This document shows positions 1 through 6,520 of a stretch of 10,855 bases of DNA, one piece after another (within the stretch, counting starts at the first letter, position 1; every line of letters begins with the position of its first letter). The DNA is from JBJKRW01 sp046704445. GTDB lineage: Bacteria; Patescibacteriota; Microgenomatia; UBA1406; GWC2-37-13. A program made the position numbers and the translations under genes. The stretch spans positions 1-10,855 of the forward strand of contig JBJKRW010000122.1 in assembly GCA_046704445.1 (NCBI GenBank). The letters run 5' to 3'. The notes below the pieces were generated by a model. That model did no database searches. It was not told the origin of the DNA and saw only the letters and a list, made by a program, of their open reading frames with translations.

Positions 1-1941
1 CGCGTCGTTTTCTGTAATATTTTTTTCTTTTGAGGAAAAATGAAGTCTGAGATTAATCTTATTTTCGAAACTTCCTAGATATTCAAATTCGGCAAGCAGT
101 TTTGAAGCAACGAATGCCTTTTTTTTCATTTCTAGAAAAGACAGTTGAGGGTTCCGAATGACGGTGAGATCCAGTTTGACGACGGCATAAGGATTTACCG
201 GCGTATAGGAGTTCGAGATTAAACGTACGTGTTGAATAAATTGACCCAGGTTAAAAACCGCGAAATAAACCGGTTTTTCTATGCTGTTTTTTATCTGATA
301 TTTAGCTTTCAACTGGCCGAATTCAGCAAACACACTTTTTTCTATTGAGACAGAACCCTGCGAAGTGGTAAATAAAGGATCAGAATGTTTCGATATGACA
401 TAATTTCTTATATTGAATTCTTTAATAAGTGAATCGATGAGACCTTTAAGATCGGAGAAACTAGTATTTACTGCGATCGCCAGATAATAATCTTCCTTCG
501 GAAGGACGTTTGACTGAGGAATATATGTTTTGGCGATTTCAAAGAATTTCAGGGTATCTCTTTTTCCTTCGTTTTCCTTGATGTTTTTTATCAGTGAAAG
601 AATAGGATCTGTGCGCATATACTCTATTTCCTTGGATATGGTGTTTTTAAGCCTTAGGAAATTCATCGGATTCTTTCCGTTATCAATAATTTGTTCTTTT
701 GAGACCATGGAATAATTTACGACTTCGTGAACACCGAGATGTTTGAGAAAGTATTTGATCCGCCGTTCGTTATCAAACAGTTTATCCATGGATAATGGTT
801 GTTTGACAAAAACCGAAGGTTGCAGGTTGCAGGGCAAATTGAAATAACCCCAGATACGCGCCACTTCTTCAACAAGATCCTCTTTGATAGAAATATCATT
901 GTATCTGAAAGAAGGAACTCGGAATGTAAAACCTGAATTTTTTTCCTCCTGAAGAGTAAACTGAAGATCGGTAAGTATTGATACGATTTCATCCCGGGAA
1001 ATAGTTACGCCCATTATTCTTTCAATTCCGGAAAGATCAATCCGTACGGTCTTGTCAGGTTGAGGATGCGGGTATATGTCTATTATCTTACTTGCAAGTG
1101 TACCGCCCGTTTCTTCAGTGAAAAGCTCGATTCCCCGGGACATTGCCTGTTTTGCGGCCTCAGGATCCGGGCTTTTTTCGTTAATGGTAGCGGCAACCGT
1201 TCGAATTCCATACCGCATAGAACTGTGCCTAATAGCCGCGGGATTGTTCGATTCCATAAAAAATATAATTCTTTTTGTTTCTTCCGTTACCACGCTGTTG
1301 GCTGTCCCCATAATTCCCGGAAGGTCAATCACTTTACCGGTTCCGTCATCAATAACAATGTCTTCGGGGTCAAGTTTGTATTTTTTGCCATCAAGCGTAA
1401 TAATTTCTTCATTTTTCTTTGCATGCCGAATGATTAGTGTATGAGATGCTATTCTGTCGTAATCAAATACGTGGGTCGGGTGTCCTATTTCTGTCATCAC
1501 ATAGTTTGTGATGTCTACGACGTTATTAAGTGACCGAATCCCTGCCGATTCAAGTCTATTGCGGATAAGTTTCTTGGAAGGAGCAAGGGTAATTCCGTCC
1601 ATAACTACGGCCAATAATCGTCGGCATAGACCGTTTGGATCTTTTATCGTAATCGGTAGTTCATGCGATGGAGTAACCGAAATTTTTTTTTCAATCGGTT
1701 TTAGTTCCGCATGGATCGCGAATCTGTTCAGTATTGCATATGCTTCTCTGGCGATTCCTACGACCGAAGCCGTATCTATACGATTTGAGGTGACTTCAAT
1801 GTCGTACGTAACGTCATCTTCCGTTTTTGTCACAGATTCAACGGATGGACCGCATAATGAAAGATATTTCTGAATATCTTCGGGGGTTGCTTTGGTGTCC
1901 AGGTACTCAAGCAACCATGAATGAGTAATTCTAATGTTCAT
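1..1941 (-). CDS. pheT: Phenylalanine--tRNA ligase beta subunit, 3' end outside the window
   Basis: Reading from the ATG at 1941 to the left edge gives 647 open codons. PheT pairs with PheS in the cytoplasmic (alpha-beta)2 enzyme that charges tRNA-Phe. Seen: the N-terminal B1 segment (about 1-40), then directly the frame ending in EVTSNRIDTASVVGIAREAY (49-68). The EMAP/OB-like tRNA-binding domain that usually lies between them (roughly 110 residues) is absent. Next come the B3/B4 region with NNVVDITNYVMTEIGHPTHVFDYD (139-162), B5 (about 285-370, ending in LVEEVARIWGYFNLP), the catalytic-like core with FFEIAKTY (466-473), and a C-terminal FDX-ACB anticodon-binding domain (about 580 on). The last visible residues match the end of that domain, so only about 10-20 residues should be missing. 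It follows pheS after 33 bases and has no clear Shine-Dalgarno sequence. Family assignment is very secure. Confidence 0.96.
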   Translation of the reverse strand, partial: MNIRITHSWLLEYLDTKATPEDIQKYLSLCGPSVESVTKTEDDVTYDIEVTSNRIDTASVVGIAREAYAILNRFAIHAELKPIEKKISVTPSHELPITIKDPNGLCRRLLAVVMDGITLAPSKKLIRNRLESAGIRSLNNVVDITNYVMTEIGHPTHVFDYDRIASHTLIIRHAKKNEEIITLDGKKYKLDPEDIVIDDGTGKVIDLPGIMGTANSVVTEETKRIIFFMESNNPAAIRHSSMRYGIRTVAATINEKSPDPEAAKQAMSRGIELFTEETGGTLASKIIDIYPHPQPDKTVRIDLSGIERIMGVTISRDEIVSILTDLQFTLQEEKNSGFTFRVPSFRYNDISIKEDLVEEVARIWGYFNLPCNLQPSVFVKQPLSMDKLFDNERRIKYFLKHLGVHEVVNYSMVSKEQIIDNGKNPMNFLRLKNTISKEIEYMRTDPILSLIKNIKENEGKRDTLKFFEIAKTYIPQSNVLPKEDYYLAIAVNTSFSDLKGLIDSLIKEFNIRNYVISKHSDPLFTTSQGSVSIEKSVFAEFGQLKAKYQIKNSIEKPVYFAVFNLGQFIQHVRLISNSYTPVNPYAVVKLDLTVIRNPQLSFLEMKKKAFVASKLLAEFEYLGSFENKINLRLHFSSKEKNITENDA

Positions 1942-1974
1942 TTTTCTATATAGTATTGAATAATTATTGATTGA

Positions 1975-3015
1975 CTAAAACTGTTCGAGAAACCTGATAT
2001 CTCCGGCATATAGATCTCTAATTTCGGGTAAACCCAGTTTCATCATAAGACATCTTTCGGGACCGAATCCAAAAGCCCAACCGGTAAATTCGTCAGGATC
2101 GATACCTCCCGCCCGCAAAACATTGGGGTGGACCATTCCGCTGCCGCCCAATTCAAGCCAGCCGGACTTGCATACTTTGCATCTGTTGTTTCTTATAAAT
2201 CCGGTCCCTCCACAGATGTTGCAGGTAATATCGGTTTCGAAAGAAGGTTCTGTAAATTGGAAATGATGTGGACGAAGCCTAATTTCCCTATCGTTTCCGA
2301 AAAATTCTTTTGCAAAATAATCTATGGTCCCTTTTAAATGAGTTATATTGATTCCGCGGTCTACGCACAAACCTTCAAACTGATAAAACATGGGAGCGTG
2401 AGTCGCATCCCAGTTCCTTCTGTAACACTTGGCGATGTTAATCATTCTGATTGGAGGTTTCTTTAGACGCAACATTTCTCTTACCTGTCCGGAAGAAGTA
2501 TGAGGTGTCAGTACCATCTTGGCATATTGATTATGTTCCGGAAAGTCCACGTAAAATGTTTCAAAATCGTCACGCGCAGGATGTCCTTTAGGCATATTGA
2601 GTGTTTCAAACGAGAAATGTTCCCACTCTACTTCGGGATAGGACATGCGGATAAACCCGATTTTTTCAAATATTCTACTGATTTCTTCAATGGTATAAGT
2701 GATGGGATGAAGAGTACCATGAGGGTAGGAATTTCCGGGAAGAGTTATATCAAAACCAAAGTCCTTTTCAGAATTGCTTAGAAATTTATTTTTTATCGTT
2801 TCAATAGACTGTTGAATGTTTTTTTTCGATGTGTTAAGGATTTTTCCGTATTCCTTTCTTTGATCTATATCGATACCGCCAATCTTTTTTAGAAGTGAAT
2901 TAATGAAGCCGTTTCTTCCCAGATAACGGATCTGGAGATCTTCGAGATCGGACATATTCTTTACGCGGCTCAATTCTAGATTAAACTTGTCTTCCAGATC
3001 ATGTATTTCTTGCAT
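1975..3015 (-). CDS. pheS: Phenylalanine--tRNA ligase alpha subunit
   Basis: This is the catalytic subunit of PheRS, making Phe-AMP and transferring Phe to tRNA-Phe with PheT. From the ATG at 3015 it has 346 residues, normal for bacterial PheS. Seen: an N-terminal coiled-coil region (about 1-80), TPHTSSGQVREML (170-182), the motif-2 region CYRRNWDATHAPMFYQFEG (197-215), FTEPSFE (254-260), a CxxC...CxxC cluster at Cys265/268/279/282 before GMVHPNVL (293-300), and the motif-3 region FGFGPERC (315-322). The Cys cluster is also found in Firmicutes-type PheS. A TTG at 3051 would add 12 residues (LFVCAYFIIHD and so on) that fit no PheS family member, and it coincides with a predicted -35 box, so I chose the ATG. 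A good promoter lies directly before that ATG. Confidence 0.97.
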   Translation of the reverse strand: MQEIHDLEDKFNLELSRVKNMSDLEDLQIRYLGRNGFINSLLKKIGGIDIDQRKEYGKILNTSKKNIQQSIETIKNKFLSNSEKDFGFDITLPGNSYPHGTLHPITYTIEEISRIFEKIGFIRMSYPEVEWEHFSFETLNMPKGHPARDDFETFYVDFPEHNQYAKMVLTPHTSSGQVREMLRLKKPPIRMINIAKCYRRNWDATHAPMFYQFEGLCVDRGINITHLKGTIDYFAKEFFGNDREIRLRPHHFQFTEPSFETDITCNICGGTGFIRNNRCKVCKSGWLELGGSGMVHPNVLRAGGIDPDEFTGWAFGFGPERCLMMKLGLPEIRDLYAGDIRFLEQF

Positions 3016-3022
3016 ATCATGA

Positions 3023-3051
3023 ATTATAAAATATGCACAGACAAATAACAA
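3023..3051 (-). promoter_or_regulatory. Predicted internal promoter of pheST
   Basis: On the minus strand, TTGTTA (3051-3046), a 17-base spacer and a perfect TATAAT (3028-3023) stand in the rplT-pheS gap. The pheS ATG begins 7 bases after the -10, where transcription should start. This would give a leaderless pheST mRNA independent of the thrS attenuator. In E. coli the same gap holds the pheM attenuator; no leader peptide or terminator is visible here. Inferred from sequence only. Confidence 0.6.
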
Positions 3052-3104
3052 CGAAGTATTAAAAGAGAACTTAACCTTACTGGAAAACTGAAAAGAATGA
3101 GAAC

Positions 3105-3449
3105 TTATTTTGCCTGTTTCACGATAAGCTCAAATATGTCGGGGTGTTCAAGCGCAATCTTGGAAAGTATTTTTCTATCGAGCTGAATGTTTTTTTTCTT
3201 TAAGCCGTTCACAAATACGCTGTAGGTCAGTCCTAGTTTGCGAAGCGCTGCATTAAGACGTATGATCCATAGAGTTCTAAACTCGCTTTTTTTATCTTTA
3301 CGTCCTGCAAATGCATATTCGCCTGCATGTAACACAGCCTCTTTTGCCTTTTTGAATTGTTTATGACGGGTCATCCAGAACCCTTTTGCCTGTTTTAAGA
3401 CCTTTTTGTGCCTTTTTCGCGTCCAAGTACCGCTTTTTACTCTTACCAT
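3105..3449 (-). CDS. rplT: Large ribosomal subunit protein bL20
   Basis: The product is 114 residues, close to the usual 117-120 for L20. L20 binds 23S rRNA early in 50S assembly, and in other bacteria it represses its own operon. Seen: a Lys/Arg-rich N-terminal extension (1-30, with RKRHKKVLKQAKGF), then the globular domain with FRTLWIIRLNAALRKLGLTYS (57-77), FVNGLKKKNIQLDRKIL and a C-terminal helix. The start is the ATG at 3449, which gives the conserved MVRVKSG N-terminus. The rpmI stop lies 37 bases upstream, and the gap holds a predicted promoter. There is no Shine-Dalgarno sequence. Identification is secure. Confidence 0.97.
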   Translation of the reverse strand: MVRVKSGTWTRKRHKKVLKQAKGFWMTRHKQFKKAKEAVLHAGEYAFAGRKDKKSEFRTLWIIRLNAALRKLGLTYSVFVNGLKKKNIQLDRKILSKIALEHPDIFELIVKQAK

Positions 3450-3457
3450 AATCTTAC

Positions 3458-3485
3458 ATTATACCCGAAAACAGAAAAATATCAA
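3458..3485 (-). promoter_or_regulatory. Predicted internal promoter of rplT
   Basis: On the minus strand, TTGATA (3485-3480), a 16-base spacer and TATAAT (3463-3458) fill the rpmI-rplT gap. The rplT ATG starts 8 bases after the -10 box, so transcripts from here would be leaderless or nearly so. It would separate L20 output from the upstream operon. Sequence-only prediction. Confidence 0.55.
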
Positions 3486-3486
3486 T

Positions 3487-3675
3487 TTATTTTAAGCCGA
3501 GCATCCGAGCAATTTTATTTTTTGATCTGCCCGAAAGCGGTTTCAGAAGTTTCATTCTCCTTATTCTTCTCTTGGTTTTTTTACTCCTGAGGTGCCTAAG
3601 CTGCAGCGTTCTATGCAGAATTTTCCCCTTTTTTGTAACCTTGAACCGTTTGGAAGCAGCATTTCGTGATTTCAT
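3487..3675 (-). CDS. rpmI: Large ribosomal subunit protein bL35
   Basis: The product is 62 residues and strongly basic. L35 is a late-assembly 50S protein contacting 23S rRNA. The start has the family pattern K(T/S)RxAASKRFKVTKKGKI (2-19), then LQLRHLRSKKTKRRIRR (24-40) and a C-terminal helix ending ARMLGLK. The usual N-terminal MPKxKT is shortened to MKS. The ATG at 3675 follows the infC stop after 25 bases in an A/T-rich gap with no Shine-Dalgarno sequence and no convincing promoter, so it is probably read from the thrS-infC transcript. The infC-rpmI-rplT order supports the call. Confidence 0.95.
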   Translation of the reverse strand: MKSRNAASKRFKVTKKGKILHRTLQLRHLRSKKTKRRIRRMKLLKPLSGRSKNKIARMLGLK

Positions 3676-3700
3676 TTTTTTTATAACTAATTGTTAATAA

Positions 3701-4240
3701 TCACTTTTTTTTAGAAACAACAGCTCTGATTACTCTTCCTTCAAGCCGTGGTTCTTTGGAAACCGTGGTTTCCCCCAGTGTCGTAATATATTTTTTAACC
3801 AGATCAAATGCCATCGATTTTTTAACAATTTCTCTTCCCCGTAACGTCAGATTAAGACGTAATTGGTGCCCTTCCTGCAAAAACTGTTTCCCTTTTTCTT
3901 CCAGTCGCGAAAGGTCTGCGGGTCCTATAAACAAAGACAGCTTAATATCCTTTACCACGCTTTTGTGAATGCCCTTTTTCGCTTCTTTCTGCTTTTTTTC
4001 TTCCTGATATAAAAACTTCTTAAAATCGATTATTTTCGCTACCGCAGGCAATGCTTTAGGCGCAATCAAAACAAGGTCCAGATCTTTTTCCTGAGCAATT
4101 CGTAAGGCTTCCTGTTTTGATACTACGCCCAACTGTTTTCCTTGTTCGTCAAGAACACGTAAAGTCGACGCTTCTATCCTGAAATTTGTAAAATAATACT
4201 TTCTGTGCTGATGATGTCTAAATCTATTGAAATTTCTCAA
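3701..4240 (-). CDS. infC: Translation initiation factor IF-3
   Basis: The product is 179 residues, typical for IF-3, which binds the 30S subunit, checks start codon and initiator tRNA pairing and prevents premature subunit joining. Seen: the N-domain with LRVLDEQGKQLGVVSKQEAL (27-46) and DLDLVLIAP (53-61), a Lys/Glu-rich linker helix (about 78-92), and the C-domain with DIKLSLFIGPADL (97-109), RLNLTLRGRE (127-136) and a C-terminal strand with Arg-rich VIRAVVSKKK. No ATG or GTG is available in frame before the conserved N-domain. The only standard start is TTG at 4240, which overlaps the end of thrS by 17 bases. E. coli infC also uses a non-standard codon (AUU), through which IF-3 represses itself; UUG could allow the same, but this is inference. 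Confidence 0.95.
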   Translation of the reverse strand: MRNFNRFRHHQHRKYYFTNFRIEASTLRVLDEQGKQLGVVSKQEALRIAQEKDLDLVLIAPKALPAVAKIIDFKKFLYQEEKKQKEAKKGIHKSVVKDIKLSLFIGPADLSRLEEKGKQFLQEGHQLRLNLTLRGREIVKKSMAFDLVKKYITTLGETTVSKEPRLEGRVIRAVVSKKK

Positions 4241-6041
4241 TTTCTTCTCTGAGATTTTTAACGAACTCTAATACTTTCATGGTACCGAAGTTTTTTCCTT
4301 CATGACTTCGTACAGTTACAACAGAATTATCCGGATTTTTCCCTTTGGATTGCGACGCTTCCACATTTCCAATTATAATCATATACGGTACTTTTTGCAA
4401 GGTAGATTTGCGGATTTTCTTGCCGATTGTTTCATTATCGCCATTTAACTCACATCGTATCCCTGTTTTCTGAAGATGTGCTGAAATTTTACCGGCAAGA
4501 TCCATCTGATTTTCGCCTATTGGCAGTACGGAAACCTGAACGGGCGAAAGCCATAAAGGAAATACTCCTCCCGTGTGTTCAATATATACGGAAAGAAATC
4601 TTTCAATAGATCCCATTAGTGCGTAATGGATCATGACGGGAGTTTGTTCCTTATTGTCTTTATCGACATATGCCAGGCCGAAACGTTCGGGTTGAACGAA
4701 ATCCAGCTGTGGCGTAGCAAGTTGCCATTCCCTGCCGAGTGCATCCATAACCATAAAATCAATTTTGGGACCGTAAAATGCGGCTTCTCCTTCGGCTACA
4801 TAATAATCCAGGCCGTTTTTTTTGGCTATGTTGAGCAAGATTATTTGGGCCTTTTCCCATAGCGATAAATCACCGAGGTATTTTTTCGGCTGTTTGGGAT
4901 CCCTGAGCGAAATTCTGGCGCGATATTTCATCCCGAGCCTGTCAAAAAAAGCTTTCGTTATTTCAATGAGTTCATCATATATCAGCTCTATCTGTTCCGG
5001 TGTGCAAAAAGTATGACTGTCGTCCTGCGTGACAGATCTTACTCTCGAAAGTCCGATCATTTCCCCGTCTTTTTCATCGCGGTAAATAGTCGTTGTTTCC
5101 ATATATTTCAAAGGCAGGTCCTTATAGCTTCTTGGTTTTGAGGCGTAGATTTGCTGATGATGCGGGCAATTCATAGGTTTCAGTACCATCTGGTCTTTTG
5201 TTTCCTGACTTTTTACCAAAAAAAGCTCATCTCCGAATTTATCCCAATGACCGGAGATCTTATACAGGTTCTGGTTTGTAATGTGAGGGATCCAGACTTT
5301 TTGGAATCCCTTTTCAAGCCTGAGCTTCTGTGAAAAATCATTGAGCAGTTCCCGCAAGATCGTTCCTTTGGGGGTAAAAAGAGGAAGGCCTTTTCCTACA
5401 AGATCCGAAAACACAAATAGGTCGAGTTCTTTTCCAAGTTTCCTGTGATCGCGTTTTTTTGCTTCTGCGAGAAGCCAAAGATGATGCTCCAGACTTTTTT
5501 GATCGGGAAAACAAGTCCCGTAAATTCTTGTAAGCATCTTATTGTGTTCGTCTCCGTGCCAATATGCTCCTGCGATGGACAAGAGTTTAAATGATCCGAC
5601 TTTTCCTGTGGATTCCGCATGTGGTCCTGAACAAAGATCCAGATCAAATTCGTTTCCGTGATCGTCGACCATTTTGTATATCGAAATCCTTTCTCCACGT
5701 TTTGATATACGGCTAATCCAGTCCATCTTATAAGGGTTTGCTTTAAATATTTTTTTGGCTACTTCCTGCGAAATGAATTCCTGGACCATTCGAAGGTTCA
5801 ATTTAACAAGTCTGTGCATTTCTTTCTCTATCCTTGCAAAATCATTCTCGGAAACCTTATTTTCAAGATCAAAATCGAAATAAAATCCGTCTTCTGTTGC
5901 AGGTCCCATTGCTTTTTTCAGCTCCGGATAAAGATTCTGCATGGCCGTATGCAATACGTGTTCTGCAGTATGGCGCATGCTATGCAGTTCATATTCCTCC
6001 TTAGATAATTTTGAAAGTTTATCGTCAAATTGTTTTGACAT
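4224..6041 (-). CDS. thrS: Threonine--tRNA ligase, without the TGS domain
   Basis: The product is 605 residues and charges tRNA-Thr in the cytoplasm. Seen: an editing domain with HTAEH (His24, His28), MGPATEDGFYFDFD (45-58) and CSGPH (Cys137, His141); then the class II catalytic core with MNCPHH (Cys292), motif 2 around YRDEKDGEMIGLSRVRSVTQDD (320-341), His343 and motif 3 with His472 and GSIERF (477-482). Cys292, His343 and His472 match the zinc-binding triad that selects threonine. A C-terminal anticodon-binding domain follows (about 500-600). The usual roughly 60-residue N-terminal TGS domain is missing: only about 15 residues precede the editing domain. It heads the operon; its TAG lies inside infC. 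Expression appears controlled by a threonine-codon attenuator directly upstream. ATG at 6041, no Shine-Dalgarno sequence. Confidence 0.97.
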   Translation of the reverse strand: MSKQFDDKLSKLSKEEYELHSMRHTAEHVLHTAMQNLYPELKKAMGPATEDGFYFDFDLENKVSENDFARIEKEMHRLVKLNLRMVQEFISQEVAKKIFKANPYKMDWISRISKRGERISIYKMVDDHGNEFDLDLCSGPHAESTGKVGSFKLLSIAGAYWHGDEHNKMLTRIYGTCFPDQKSLEHHLWLLAEAKKRDHRKLGKELDLFVFSDLVGKGLPLFTPKGTILRELLNDFSQKLRLEKGFQKVWIPHITNQNLYKISGHWDKFGDELFLVKSQETKDQMVLKPMNCPHHQQIYASKPRSYKDLPLKYMETTTIYRDEKDGEMIGLSRVRSVTQDDSHTFCTPEQIELIYDELIEITKAFFDRLGMKYRARISLRDPKQPKKYLGDLSLWEKAQIILLNIAKKNGLDYYVAEGEAAFYGPKIDFMVMDALGREWQLATPQLDFVQPERFGLAYVDKDNKEQTPVMIHYALMGSIERFLSVYIEHTGGVFPLWLSPVQVSVLPIGENQMDLAGKISAHLQKTGIRCELNGDNETIGKKIRKSTLQKVPYMIIIGNVEASQSKGKNPDNSVVTVRSHEGKNFGTMKVLEFVKNLREEIEKFQ

Positions 6042-6047
6042 GTGTTT

Positions 6048-6053
6048 ATTATA
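6048..6053 (-). promoter_or_regulatory. -10-like TATAAT directly before thrS
   Basis: A perfect TATAAT (6053-6048, minus strand) preceded by TG ends 6 bases before the thrS ATG, the same spacing as at the leader peptide, NYN and hydroxyacid dehydrogenase genes. There is no recognisable -35: the matching stretch is the terminator's T-tract. If active, it would give a leaderless thrS mRNA that skips the attenuator. It could equally be chance in AT-rich DNA. Confidence 0.35.
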
Positions 6054-6071
6054 CAGAATTACTAATAAAAT

Positions 6072-6095
6072 AAAAAAACCCGCACAGAGGCGGGT
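6072..6095 (-). terminator. Intrinsic terminator of the thrS attenuator
   Basis: In the minus-strand transcript, ACCCGC (6095-6090) pairs perfectly with GCGGGU (6083-6078) around a 6-base loop, followed at once by a U-run (6078-6072). It lies between the leader peptide and thrS, so it can end transcription before thrS. Its 5' arm is also part of an alternative antiterminator helix. Confidence 0.85.
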
Positions 6096-6136
6096 AATAC
6101 ATAGAAATACTACCTCGCCTAGCGCGGGTTGGTAGT
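6078..6136 (-). promoter_or_regulatory. Threonine-responsive ribosome-mediated attenuator of the thrS operon
   Basis: Segments on the minus-strand RNA: segment 1, ACUACC (6136-6131), is Thr codons 10-11 of the leader peptide. Segment 2, AGGCGAGGUAGUA (6120-6108), overlaps the leader stop codon. Segment 3, UAUUACCCGCCU (6099-6088). Segment 4, GCGGGU (6083-6078). Segment 1 pairs with GGUAGU of segment 2 (6 bp). Segment 2 pairs with segment 3 (12 pairs, one G-U, one bulged A). Segment 3 pairs with segment 4 as the terminator. Predicted logic: a ribosome stalled on Thr codons masks segment 1, so 2:3 forms and transcription continues into thrS. A ribosome reaching the stop codon masks segment 2, so 3:4 forms and transcription ends. 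The pairings are seen; the mechanism is inferred from known trp/thr-type attenuators. Confidence 0.82.
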
Positions 6137-6163
6137 TGTTTCAATCCTAGCGATTTTTTTCAT
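6119..6163 (-). CDS. Threonine-rich leader peptide of the thrS attenuator
   Basis: A 14-codon frame reads MKKIARIETTTNPR then TAG. Codons 9-11 are ACA ACT ACC, three consecutive threonine codons using three different synonyms. The stop codon overlaps segment 2 of the attenuator, as expected for ribosome-controlled termination. The ATG at 6163 falls at the predicted transcription start (6 bases separate it from the -10 box), so it would be translated without a 5' leader or Shine-Dalgarno site. The peptide itself probably has no function other than sensing charged tRNA-Thr. It is analogous in logic to E. coli thrL, but placed before the synthetase gene; no homology is claimed. Confidence 0.82.
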   Translation of the reverse strand: MKKIARIETTTNPR

Positions 6164-6167
6164 ATAC

Positions 6168-6503
6168 TCAGTATACTCTAAAACTCTCCAAAGTCAATAA
6201 CGCATATTTCCCGTCTGAGTGGTGGACTTTGAGTTCGTTCTTTCGAACCCAGCTATAGAAGATTTTATCAAATCTTTGGCTGATTTGCTGCAAATATTGA
6301 AACCGGTCCCGAGTATTTGATTATTATTTACTGTTACTAACTCCTTTCAAACTCGATTCGATTAATTTCTCATGTTTCTTGATAAACCTCGGTGATCTCA
6401 TGTAAGCTCTCATCCGGCTAAACTGCAACCATTCTGGTTTCTCTATTTTTATCAATTCGCTTCTAAGGAAATAAATCAAGTGTTGCCAACTGACAGATAT
6501 TAG
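6168..6503 (-). pseudogene. Possible decayed gene: two protein-like frames split by tandem stops
   Basis: On the minus strand a frame is open for 59 codons (6503-6327), stops at TAA TAA (6326-6321), then stays open in the same frame for 50 codons (6320-6171) to a TGA. Neither half has a good ATG start; a TTG at 6479 is the best candidate for the first. The first translation is basic and includes SRMRAYMRSPRFIKKHEK. The second includes FYSWVRKNELKVHHSDGKYA, loosely like an excisionase/HTH_17 helix-turn-helix followed by a wing. The 3' end overlaps the thrS promoter. I do not recognise a family. It may be a decayed gene, a small gene with an unusual start, or chance open frames; no other gene occupies this stretch. 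Confidence 0.3.
6170..6197 (-). promoter_or_regulatory. Main promoter of the thrS-infC-rpmI-rplT-pheST operon
   Basis: TTGACT (6197-6192), a 16-base spacer and TATACT (6175-6170) on the minus strand match a sigma-70-type promoter closely. Transcription should start near 6163, the A of the leader peptide ATG. The -10 box lies in a 13-base perfect palindrome, TATACTcAGTATA on the plus strand (6164-6176), which could be fortuitous or an operator. Confidence 0.75.
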
Positions 6504-6510
6504 CTATAAT
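6483..6510 (+). promoter_or_regulatory. Predicted promoter of the Myb/SANT-like small gene
   Basis: TTGCCA (6483-6488), a 16-base spacer and TATAAT (6505-6510) on the plus strand. The expected start of transcription lies only about 3-5 bases before the ATG at 6521, leaving no room for a Shine-Dalgarno site. Confidence 0.6.
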
Positions 6511-6520
6511 TTTTTTTGAT

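Noticed and set aside
1060..1873. Plus-strand open frames of 120-125 codons
   Set aside because: They lie opposite the intact pheT gene and are antisense shadows.
3016..3051. TTG start giving pheS 12 extra residues
   Set aside because: The extension is hydrophobic and unlike any PheS N-terminus, and the TTG overlaps a predicted -35 box; the ATG at 3015 fits the family.
6072..6163. T-box riboswitch before thrS
   Set aside because: No T-box sequence (AGGGUGGNACCGCG-like) and no specifier stem; the leader peptide with Thr codons explains the structure better.
6220..6260. tRNA-like stretch with TTCGAAC
   Set aside because: No acceptor, D or anticodon stems can be built around it on either strand.
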